The notes under the pieces: generated by a model | The model's input: only the letters and a program-made list of their open reading frames with translations | Told to the model about the DNA's origin: nothing | Database searches by the model: none | Made by a program: the position numbers and the translations under genes | Part shown: positions 19,424 to 28,628 of the stretch, in pieces | Position numbering within the stretch: the first letter of the stretch is position 1 | Layout of the letters: the number at the start of each line of letters is the position of its first letter | Assembly: GCA_015680685.1 (NCBI GenBank) | Contig: MNCI01009592.1 | Location: 1 to 29,814 of the forward strand | From: Gnetum montanum | Lineage: Eukaryota > Streptophyta > Gnetopsida > Gnetales > Gnetaceae | DNA length: 29,814 nucleotides | Direction of reading: 5' to 3'

Positions 19424-21900
19424 TCTTCTTCAGACAAGCATGATGAATTGAAACCACTAGTGCCTCAAGAATTCAATGTGATGTATATTCATCCAAATGA
19501 GTTTATGCGTATTTTCACTTTCATCCTACACTAGGATGAATAGTTGAGATGGAGAGACTTGGAGGGTAGCATTGTTTTTCCACCCGACTAATCTATTCCA
19601 AGGATGCTACTCCAAACTCTCAAGAGGATGGGTATCTAGAATTCCATGAAGAATACATTGTGCAAGACTATGATTATCAGGAGTATCATCCCAATGAAAC
19701 ATAATGTAAAAGAGAATGAGAAGCATCATAAAAATGTGAAGGGAGAATGGTTGACTAGCCTCTTGTTCCTATTGAACCAAAAACACAATGAGGATCCTTC
19801 CTCTAGGGTTTCTCAACATGAAGATTCTCCACCCCTTGACTTTAATAAAGGGGACTTGAACCCAAACTTACTACCCACTATCAATAGTATTTGTTCAAGG
19901 AAAAGTGCATGTCAAGGAAGTGGCTTGGGAAAGTATCATGATCATGATAAATCTAATGATCATGGCCATGACAAGTGGAGGGGAAGTGGTAGACACCATG
20001 TTGGTGGTAGTCATCGTTCCTCTTCATCCTCTTCATCTACATTTTCTTGTTCCTCCTCTATGTTTGAATACAACCATAGTTTATGAAACCATGGAGAAGG
20101 TGAATGAAAAGACAACAATAATTGTAGGCCCCATCATGAATGAAGTCATAGTAGAAGACATCATACATGTCATCAAAATCATGATGATGATGAGCCTTTG
20201 CTCTCAACTTCAAACATGATAAACATCCTAGAGGTAGTTCGAATTCCAACCTAGCATGTGAAACATAGTAGAATTAAGAGGTTATATATGAATAATATCC
20301 CTAGATTTGAGGCGATATAAGTTGGATCCATAGATCCATATTCAAGCCTTTCACGATGCTTGTGCCTTGAAAACATAAAAAAACTAGTAAAAACTTAAGC
20401 TATTTTCCAAGACATTCATAAAATAAGTAGAAAGTTGGTACTACACTTTGGAGATGAAATTAATTCATCAATGGAGTATGATGCTTGAGCTATTTAATGA
20501 AAAATATCAGATGTTTTCTAGAGTATCCAACTTGAGAAAGAAAATTGAAGGCTAGTGACAAGGAACATATGAACCCTTGGATGTAGCCATGGACCAGTAT
20601 TATTCTATTTTACATAGATGTCCTTTTCACAATCATTCTCAATGGGAGTAGCTTTGCAATATCATAGATGGGATTTGATCAAAAACAAGGAGAAATTTTA
20701 GGATCTATGCCTAAGGGATTATTAGAACTAAGGACTCATCAGATTCAAAGGCTAATTAAGTAGGTTACAAAAGAAGAAGGAGAATTGAGGAAATGAAAAA
20801 GTGCTGAAGAATATAACTAGGATACTTCCATTGGAAAGAAAAAGGTCTAATTTTTTGAGAGTGTGGGGGAGGCACCACTTGATGAAGTGGTGCAATGGAA
20901 AACCTTTCCAATACAAAAATTTGTTTCTAAAATTTCAGCCATGGTGGAAAAAATATGGGAATCTTTGGATGAAAAATTCCAAATTTCTCTTAAAATTAGA
21001 AAATAATTTAAAGAGCAAGGTAGTGATTATGATCACAAGAGAGGAAAGGAAGCCGAACAAGCCTACCAAATGGGTAAAGAAAAAGCTACTACAATAAAAG
21101 AGGTTGTGGAGTTAGAATTAGATAATGATCATGGATGTGACACTTACCAATATAAACATCCTAAGGTATGTTGCTCTATTGTATCATACATGCTCTATTG
21201 TATCATACATGCAGGAATCTAGGATGTATGCTTTGGATCCTAGGCTAAAAAGAAGGCAAACTCCTAAATGATTGCCTTATCCTCAAGGAAATACCAAGTA
21301 GTTCCACCAACAACAACATTACTATCCAAGTGGAGCTCCATCATAACCATGTAAGCAGTATCATTGATGGTAGCACCCACAGTCATGGGGAATGCCACTG
21401 TTGAGGTAGCAATATCCTTACAGACAACTAGATTCTTATGGGTACTATGTTTAGCAACCCATGTCTCCACATGAATTTTCTAGTTATGTCTTATTCCAAC
21501 ATTATTACTACCCTCTAGAGTATTAAAAAACTCATTCTACATCTCCTAGAAGGGAATCCCCATACCCTTATCACCCTCCTCATCTTTCAATACATGTCCC
21601 TCCATCCTTAACTCAATTACCACCTACTCCATCCATGTAGGTTAAAATTTCCTCATATTCATAGCAATGTAATGATACTAGGGCTATTAACTTATAGCTA
21701 GCTTTTCATATGAGTGGCTTAGAAATAAGATCCTATAAAAGGTCATTCTTTGTAACCAATAACCCTACAAAGCCCTTACTAACTCATGTAGCTAGTCATC
21801 TTGTGTCTCCTTCATCCTTTGCATCTACTCCTTTTGAGAACCCTTCAAATCAAATTCATCCCAAGATACATACAATCATATTTATCAACACTTTATCTAA
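19424..21900 (+). pseudogene. E2 gag
   Basis: ATG at 19424 gives MSSSDKHDELKPLVPQEFNV and runs 38 codons to a stop. The homologous start in E3 (25444) supports it. An open stretch at 19646-20086 holds the His/Asp-rich segment (GKYHDHDKSNDHGHDKWRG) followed by RHHVGGSHRSSSSSSS. The gag helical domain lies at about 20440-20760 (MLELFNEKYQMFSRVSNLRK, ILHRCPFHNHSQW, NIIDGI). Then come an acidic linker (KEVVELELDNDHGCDTYQYK, about 21100-21160) and a Pro/Tyr/Gln-rich tail (about 21265-21700). A 19-bp tandem duplication at 21173-21210 disrupts the linker region. Multiple stops. Confidence 0.75.
21173..21210. repeat. Exact 19-bp tandem duplication inside E2 gag
   Basis: GCTCTATTGTATCATACAT occurs at 21173-21191 and again at 21192-21210. 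19 is not a multiple of three, so it adds a frameshift. E3 has a single copy of the related region, so the duplication arose after the elements diverged. Confidence 0.9.
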
Positions 21901-22420
21901 TTGAATCAAGGCTAGAAGCCTTTCTTGTAAAGGAGCTAATCCTAGAGGTCCCCTCATCTACTTGCAGATTGCTAGGAATGATCCATGCAAGGATCTTTTT
22001 ATTTCAGATTATTATGTTAATTTAATTTCTTATAAAATGTAAAAATCATAGAAATTTCCTCCTCTCAAGAAGAACAACTTTCATTTAGAATTGATAGATT
22101 ATTCCATCATTGATCCCATGGGATTAGTGGAGGACATCATGACAACTATGTATGGCTGGCCCTATCTTGCTGATTTCTTGATGATCAAGGTTCAAAACTA
22201 TAAGGGGGATTTCTCAATCATTATGGGAAGGGCTTGGTTAAGAATTATTAATGTGTGAATGGACATTATAGATCTTTCTATAGAAATTTCCAAGGAAAAT
22301 GCTTTTGGAAAGATCAAGAAGAAGAGAGTTCTATGCATCGCATATAGCAATACAGGGTGTAATTGTGTGTACAAATTATGATCTATAAAAAGCACATTAA
22401 TCAAAGCATGTAGATAGTAT
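21900..22420 (+). pseudogene. E2 aspartic protease, active site lost
   Basis: The frame reads RGPLIYLQIARNDPCKDLF, then ISDYYVNLISYKM where E1 has LLDSGSDVNLISHDM, so the DSG motif is gone. Downstream GLVEDIMTTMYGWPYLADF and GDFSIIMGRAWLRIINV match the retropepsin C-terminal half. The family context and collinearity with E1 and E3 make the assignment firm although the enzyme is dead. Confidence 0.8.
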
Positions 22421-22519
22421 GTTATTAAATCTAAAATCCAAAGTTTCTTGTACATAGCAACCACAAAATAGGAGGGCACCCAGTGGCTGATAGTTGATCT
22501 TTAAAGTAGCACACTTTCC

Positions 22520-23520
22520 ATGGAACCAACTAAGAGCTTAACATGTGACTATGTTGAAGGCATGGATGAAATGGAGCAAGTTGATTACCAACTCTTTGAT
22601 GATGAACCTAATGCTACTTATTGGCGAGAGTTGGAAATCTCTAAACATTTTAAACAAGAGACCTTAGAGCTAAAAAATCTACATGTAGGCATAGATTATG
22701 CTTTTCTAAAAAATGACAAGCTAGTAATAATCAATGCAAATATTACTCCTAAGTAGAAAAAGATGTTGTTGAATATGATTAACAAATGGCCAACAACCTT
22801 TAGTTGGTAATATCCTAAACTAATTAGTATTGATACTAGGATATGCTAGCATTGCATTTATATTGATACTTCCATCAAGTCAAAAAGGCAATCTCAGCGA
22901 CGACAACTAAACCCAAAATTGAAGTATATCATAAAGGAGGAAAGTGAAAAAATCCTCAAGGTAAAGTTTATCTAATCAATTTTAGATAGTAAGTGGATTA
23001 TCCCACTTGGGATTGTGCCAAAGAAAGGTGGCAAGTTGAGGGTGTATATTGATTTTAGTTTGTTGAGCATGGTAATGTTCAAAGACCATTTTCCATTGCT
23101 ATTTGTGGATTAGGTATTGGACACTATTTTTTGGCATTATTTTGACATATTTCTAGATGGTTATAGTGGCTATAACTAGATTCAAATAGCATAAGATGAT
23201 TAAGACAAAACTACAATCACAAGTCCTTGGGGAACTTTTGCATATCGAAAGATGCCATTTGTCTTATGCAATGCCCTTGAAACATTTCAATGCCTTGTCC
23301 TTAGCATTTTTCAGTAGCCTTTGGTAGTGGGATGGAAGCCTTGATGGATGAATTATTTACCTATGGTACTATGTTTAAGTAGGCCTTAGACTAGCTTGAG
23401 CAAGTGCTTAAAAGGTGTGTGGAGACTACTCTTTGGCTCAATTGGTAAAAAAGCCATATCATGGTCCAAGAGGGCATTGTGTTAAGGCATAGAATTTCTC
23501 AAGCAAGGATTGAGGTGGAC
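22520..23520 (+). pseudogene. E2 PR-RT linker and reverse transcriptase
   Basis: An open segment at 22520-22756 (78 codons, METPTKSL-like start as MEPTKSLTCDYVEGMDEMEQ, with LELKNLHVGIDYAFLKNDK) is the linker, matching LELKPLPxHLKYAFLG of Athila polyproteins. RT follows: IVPKKGGKLRVYIDFSLL, FKDHFPLLFVD, FLDGYSGYN and FAYRKMPFVLCNA. Motif C is ALMDELFTYG, with the second catalytic Asp replaced by Glu, after a frameshift near 23320. The end reads LEQVLKRCVETTLWLN. Stops in several places. Confidence 0.85.
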
Positions 23521-23529
23521 CCTAAAAAG

Positions 23530-24351
23530 ATTAGGATCATCAAATGAATAACTTATAAACTAGAAATTGTTGATGATGTCTGGTCATTCCTTGGACACAC
23601 TAGCTACTACTAGTGAGTCATAGAGAATTTCTTTAAGATTGCTAAACCATTGGTGAAGATCAACAAGAAATATGCTCCATTCATATGGACCAAGGAATTT
23701 AAAAAGGCATTCCAAAAACTTAAGAACAAGGTCATAGAAACTCCAATTCTATAAGCACCTAACAAGTTTCATCCATTTCATATCATGATGGATGAATCAA
23801 ACTATGCCTTGGGAGTTGTGCTTATGTATTTGAACAATAATAAACATCCTTATTACATCCATTGCACAAGCTAAAGCATTGTGGGTGCATAGCTTAATTA
23901 CACCATAATAGAGAAAGAGCTAATGACAATGATGTATGCTTTGGAGAAGTTTAGGCACTATGTGCTTAAATAAAAAGTATTTGTTCATACTGACCATAGT
24001 GGCATTTTCTTCCTTATAAACAACTCAACAATGAGCCCTTGTATCATATGGTGACTGGTAATCTTATAAGAGTTCAATCTTACAATGGTAGATCAAAAGA
24101 GAACTGAGAACATGGTTGCTAACCACCTATCTTGGATGCAATGGAACAATAAAGAGAAGAAGATACCACTTAATGATCAATTTCCTAATGAACTCCTATT
24201 TATTGGGGTAATAAATGAACAAGTTCCCACTAAACCAAAATGGTACAATGACATCCTCACTAATCTTCTTACTTAGGAGATGCCACAAGATCTAGACTTT
24301 AGGAAGAGGCAATAGTTTCTTCATTAGGGTAAATGCTTAATGGAAACTAAT
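23530..24351 (+). pseudogene. E2 RNase H, ending at a deletion junction
   Basis: RT connection (SFLGHTSYY at about 23590), then RNase H from 23788: MDESNYALGVVLMYL, IEKELMTMMYALEKFRHYVL and HTDHSG, so the three acidic residues are recognisable (the first as MDES, where the family has CDAS). An open segment at 24085-24276 gives MVDQKRTENMVANHLSWMQW and NDQFPNELLF, the tether before INT. EMPQDLDFRKR and KCLMETNE continue the alignment with E1 until about 24351. There the sequence becomes LTR, and no zinc finger or integrase core follows. Confidence 0.85.
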
Positions 24352-24515
24352 GAGAGTCAAAGTCTCATGTCGATGGACCCCTATTGACATGGCCTCATCT
24401 ATGGGCCCTTGTTCAAGGAGCCCCATTTATCTATTTTTGCCCCATTGATGGGGTTGTATCGACGTAGCGTTTGCTATGTCTACAGGGTTCCATTGATGTA
24501 GCCTTGTAATGAAAA

Positions 24516-24530
24516 CCATAAATATGAGCT
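24516..24530 (+). promoter_or_regulatory. LTR TATA box (E2/E3)
   Basis: CCATAAATATGAGCT is the counterpart of TATAAATATGAGC in E1. The first T of TATA has changed to C, so the box is weakened. Confidence 0.6.
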
Positions 24531-24693
24531 CAAATCCATGTTTATAGGGAATCATGTCATAGTTGTAGTGGAACCATTACAATTTTTCCATTTTAATGTT
24601 TGAATATTTCTCTAAGTGCTACAATAGAAGTCAGAAAGTGTATGGATCTTTATTTGAACATTATTGTACCTCAACCATACCCATGTGTATGGA

Positions 24694-24699
24694 AATAAA
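24694..24699 (+). terminator. LTR polyadenylation signal AATAAA (E2/E3)
   Basis: AATAAA at the same place in R as in both E1 LTR segments, about 175 bp after the TATA box. Confidence 0.6.
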
Positions 24700-25289
24700 G
24701 ATGAGCCTTTTGATCAAACCTTGTAGTACTTAGAATAGATTAATGATCTATTTATGCATTCATTATTTTCATTAAATATGAAATTAATTACATAAAATTA
24801 GACCTTAGAAATTAGTTAATTAATTAAGCTAAATAGATTAAACATGTAATTACAACTGCTATGAGGGTAAACACATATTCACTTGGTAATCCTAGCAATG
24901 TTATTCACTTAGTAACATAGCACTTGGTAACCTAGCAATGGATACGTGAGTTTAGGACATGTACAGAAAGTGGGATTAGATGCTTATTTTAGGACTAGTT
25001 AGAGATTAGTTAGTTAGTTAAATTAAATTAGTTATTAGATTACTTCATCTCTCAACTATAAGCACCAAGAAATGTAAAACATAGAATAATAAAAATCATA
25101 TGCCTCGATGACACTTAACCATACCCTTGTGCATCACAATTATAATTGGGAAGACAATGAATAACCATTAGGACAAGGTTCACTTTCTAGAAGAATAGTG
25201 TACTAGAAACTATAAAGTCTATAAAATTCAACTAGATCACAAATGATTCATATGGTTGAGCATAGGGGTGCCTTTAACTACTCATCATT

Positions 25290-25305
25290 TGGTCATTGCT
25301 AGGGA
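25290..25305 (+). promoter_or_regulatory. E3 primer binding site, tRNA-Asp type
   Basis: TGGTCATTGCTAGGGA begins six bases after the LTR end. Aligned with TGGCGCCGTTGCCGGGGA, it has a two-base deletion and otherwise four transition differences (C to T or G to A). This is a better match than the E1 site. Confidence 0.7.
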
Positions 25306-25443
25306 ATCTTTTTATTAAAATGTGCACTATCTAAGATTAGTGAACATTATTAACATCGTTGGAAGAACCCCAAGGTTAACATAATTCTCAAATAATATAA
25401 TTATAAAAGAACACTAATATTTTATTTGTTTTTATTTTGCAAA

Positions 25444-27970
25444 ATGTCTTCTTCTTATAGGTGTGATGATGTTAAACCACTGATGCCACAAGAATGCAAA
25501 GTGGTATATACTCATCCAGATGAGTATGTTCTTGACTTCATCTTCATCCAACATTAGGATGAGCAATTGCAATGATGTCACATGGAAGGTAATATTGTAA
25601 TTCCTTCTAATCAATCTATTATTGTGATGTTGCTTCAAAATATTAAGAAGTTAGGCATCCATAATCTTCAAGAAGAGTATGTTATGCATGACTATGACTA
25701 TCGAGACTACTATCCCATTGAAACACAACATAGTCAAGATTGACACCAGGAGAAGCATCATGAGTTTGTGAAGGGGAAATAGTTCATTATTCCCTTACTT
25801 CTGCTAAAATAATACAATAATTAGGGCCCTTACTTAGGGGGCTCTCAACATGAAAATTCTCCACCCCTTGTTACTAGTGATGGAGATGTGGCCTTGAATC
25901 TACAGTCCACAATTAACAATCCAGGTCCAAGAAAACATGACTATCAAGGTAGGGGCTTGAACAAGAATTAAGAAGATAAGAAAGATGATGAACATGGCCA
26001 TGATAATGAAAGGAAAATTGGGAGATATCATGGTGAAGGTAGTCATCCTCCCTCTTCATCTTCTTCATTTGCATCTTTTTCTTCTTCTTCCTCTTCCTCT
26101 TTTGGTTTTGAGAAATGCCATAGAAACAATAGCCATGATGGAGGTGAACAATGAGACAATAATACTAATTTCCAAGACTATAATAAATGAAGGGGTAATA
26201 GAGGACATCATTGAAAACATCAAAATAATGATGATGATGCACCTTTGCTAGTAACTTGAAGCATGCTTAATGTTATAGAGGTAGTCAAGATCCCAACTAG
26301 GCATGTGAAAAATAGTCAAATCAAGAACCTAGACATGAATAATATCCCAAGATTTAAGAGGGATATAACGCTGATCCATAGACATATTTACAAGACTTTC
26401 ATGATGCTTGTGCCTTGTAAAATATTTAAAATGATTGGTAGAAACTCTAGCTATTTTCCAAGACACTCATCAATGAAGTAGAAAGTTGGTACCAGTTCTT
26501 AGAGTTGAAATCTATCTGTTGATGAAGTACCATGCTAAAACTATTTAATGACAAATATTAGATGTACTCTAGAGTGTCCAATCTAAGAAGGAAAATCCAA
26601 GACTAGAAACTAGAAACACATGAACCCTTGGATGCTACCATGGGTAGATATTATTCTCTCATACACCAATGTCCTTGCCATGATTATTCTTATAGGAAAC
26701 AACTTCACCACATCATAGATGGGCTTAGAGTAGAAACCAAAAGAAGTCTTGTGGTTTATGCCAAAGAAATACTATCTAAACTAACTCATTAGATCGAAAG
26801 GTTGATAGGAAAGTTAGTAAAATAAGAAGGTGCATTGTAGAAAAGGAAAAGTGTAGAATTATATAATAGGAGCCCTTACATCAAGAAAAGGGAGGTTCAA
26901 TTTTGTGACAAGGAGGAATCATTACTTGAAAAGCTGGTGAATAGAAAAACCTTGCCTATCCAAAATTTGTTTCTGAAATTTTATGAAAGGTTGATAAACT
27001 ATGGGATGTTTTGGATGAAAAATTCTGAACTACTATGAAGATTGCTAAAGAACCCACAGAGTAGAATAGTGATCATAACAGCAGGAGGTAGAAAGATGCT
27101 AAACATGCCTACCAAATATGTAAGGGCAATGTTGCTGTAGTAGACAAAGTTGTGGAAATAGAATTTGATGATGATGTTGGATGTGACATTTGTCAATATG
27201 ANCTGCTGTAGTAGAAAAAGTTGTGGAAATAGAATTTGATGATGATGTTGGATGTGACATTTGTCAATATGACCAACTTAAGGGATGTTGCCCTATGGTG
27301 TCACACTTGCAAGAGTCTATAGTGTACACAGTAAATTCTCAACTAGAAAGGAGGCAAGAACCTAGATAATTACCTTATCCATAAGGTAATCCAAGTAGTT
27401 CCACTTGCATCAATAGGCTTACCATCCAAGTGGAGCTCCACCATAATCATATGAACAATACCAACAATGGTAGCAATCACAATCATGGGGGATGCCACTA
27501 CCAAGACAACAATACCATTATAGGCAACTAGATCCATATGGGTACTATGTTCAACAACATATTTCGCCATGAAGCTGTGCTAACCACACCTCATTCCACC
27601 ATCATTATTTCCCTCCAAAATACCATTTAATTCATTCACCATCTACTCAAGGGAAACATCCATATCCATCCCATCCTCTACATTTACTTGCACACATCCC
27701 TTCATCCTCAATCTAATTATCTCCTACTTTGTCCATGCAAGGTGAAATTCTCCCACAGTCATAGCAACAAAATGCTACAAGGGCTATACATTTACAATCA
27801 GCCTTTTAGCTAAGTGATTTGGATAATTGATCTAGGAAACAACCATTTTTTTCCCCAACATTTCTCCTAAACCCTCATAAACTAATGTGGCTACTCACCT
27901 TTTATCTTTAACACCTTCATCCTCTACATGTGACACATTCAAGAGCCCTTCAAACTAATCACTTCCTTAT
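25444..27970 (+). pseudogene. E3 gag
   Basis: ATG at 25444 (MSSSYRCDDVKPLMPQECKV) aligns with the E1 and E2 starts. The Ser-rich segment lies at 26040-26110 (SHPPSSSSSFASFSSSSSSS), followed by an Asp-rich QNNDDDAPLL block. The gag helical domain is clear in linked frames at 26460-26800: KTLINEVESWYQFLELKSIC, MYSRVSNLRRKIQD, RYYSLIHQCPCHDYS and HIIDGLRVETKRSL. The acidic linker VVEIEFDDDVGCDICQYDQL straddles the N at 27202 and is duplicated there. A Pro/Tyr/His-rich tail follows. Stops are common. Confidence 0.75.
27133..27271. repeat. Direct duplication of about 68 bp across an N, probable unmerged overlap
   Basis: 27133-27201 and 27205-27271 are the same sequence with one mismatch (GACAAAG against GAAAAAG), separated by the N at 27202. 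The pattern matches the join at 151 and indicates two contig ends that overlap. Confidence 0.85.
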
Positions 27971-27979
27971 ATCTACACT

Positions 27980-28420
27980 ATGATGTTAACTCATGTTATT
28001 TCTAATTGGATTAAGGCTAGCAACCTTTTTACAAAAATATTTGACTTGGAAAGTCCTCTTATTTACTTACAAATTGTTGAACTTGAGCCATGCAAGGATC
28101 TTCTTGATTTTGGTTCTAGTGTCAATCTTATCTCCCATGACATGTACAAAGCCTATAACCTACCACATCTCAAGAAGAGTAATATCCATTTAGAATTGGA
28201 AAATCAATCAATCACTATCCCTTTTGGATTAGTGGAGGACATTGTAACTATAGTTTGTGTGTGGTCTTATCATGCTAATTTTTTGGTGATCAAGGTAGAA
28301 TACTGCAAAGGTGCCTTTACCATCATTATGGAATGTACATGCTTAAGCATGATTGATGCACAAATGGGCATCAGGGACCTCTTCTTGGAAATCTCTAAGA
28401 AGAAAAAATTTGAATAACTA
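27980..28420 (+). pseudogene. E3 aspartic protease, DSG changed to DFG
   Basis: This is the longest open segment of the element (145 codons). MMLTHVISNWIKASNLFTKI leads to CKDLLDFGSSVNLISHDMYK, SNIHLELENQSITIPFGLVE and AFTIIMECTCLSMIDAQMG. The catalytic triplet is D43-F44-G45 (28106-28114), with Phe where retropepsins need Ser or Thr. The IIMGRAWL motif is also altered (IIMECTCL). The frame ends at the TAA at 28415-28417. The frame is open but the enzyme would be inactive. Confidence 0.85.
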
Positions 28421-28628
28421 GAGAAGAAGCATATTCCATGCATCGTATACAATGATAACAAGTGTAATTGCATGTAGAAAATCTGGTCCATTAAAAGTAC
28501 ATACATGAAAGCATGCAATTAGTATGCATATGAAATCAATATCCAAAGAAATATATAAATGGTAGCCATAAAATAGGAGGGCATCTAGTGGTTGATAGCT
28601 AACTCTTACAACAACACACTATGGATGG

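Larger units (their letters stand above)
19339..25284 (+). mobile_element. E2: Athila/Tat-like element lacking INT and ORF3
   Basis: Plus-strand relative of E1 starting in its leader, just after the N at 19338. The PBS and 5' LTR are missing from the assembly. Gag starts at 19424, protease is at about 21900-22420, linker and RT at 22520-23520, RNase H at about 23788-24290. At about 24351 the coding sequence, still aligning with E1 (EMPQDLDFRKR...KCLMETNE), jumps into LTR U3 sequence. E1 has about 2.8 kb of INT, ORF3 and spacer between these points. E2 is therefore an internal deletion whose 3' LTR is shared with E3. It is head-to-head with E1. Confidence 0.8.
24353..25284 (+). repeat. LTR shared by E2 (3') and E3 (5')
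   Basis: It aligns with the reverse complement of the E1 LTRs: U3 block with ATTGATG/TCGACG repeats (24365-24500), TATA-like box (24516-24530), AATAAA (24694-24699), TTAATTAATTAAGCTAAAT and CACTTGGTAACCTAGCAAT blocks, and an end ...ACTACTCA at 25284 directly before the E3 PBS. The left edge is set by where coding homology to E1 stops, so U3 may be slightly truncated. Confidence 0.8.

Noticed and set aside
20801-21097. 98-codon ORF in E2
   Set aside because: It is off-frame relative to the Gag sequence that aligns with E1 and E3 (DEKFQISLKI, KEVVELELDN), so it is a shadow of decayed gag.
21264-21470. Minus-strand ORF resembling those at 27370-27570 and, in E1, about 16060-16260 on the plus strand
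   Set aside because: All three lie antisense to the Pro/Tyr/Gln-rich Gag tail. Their mutual similarity follows from conservation of the sense repeat family, and E1 has stops in this frame.
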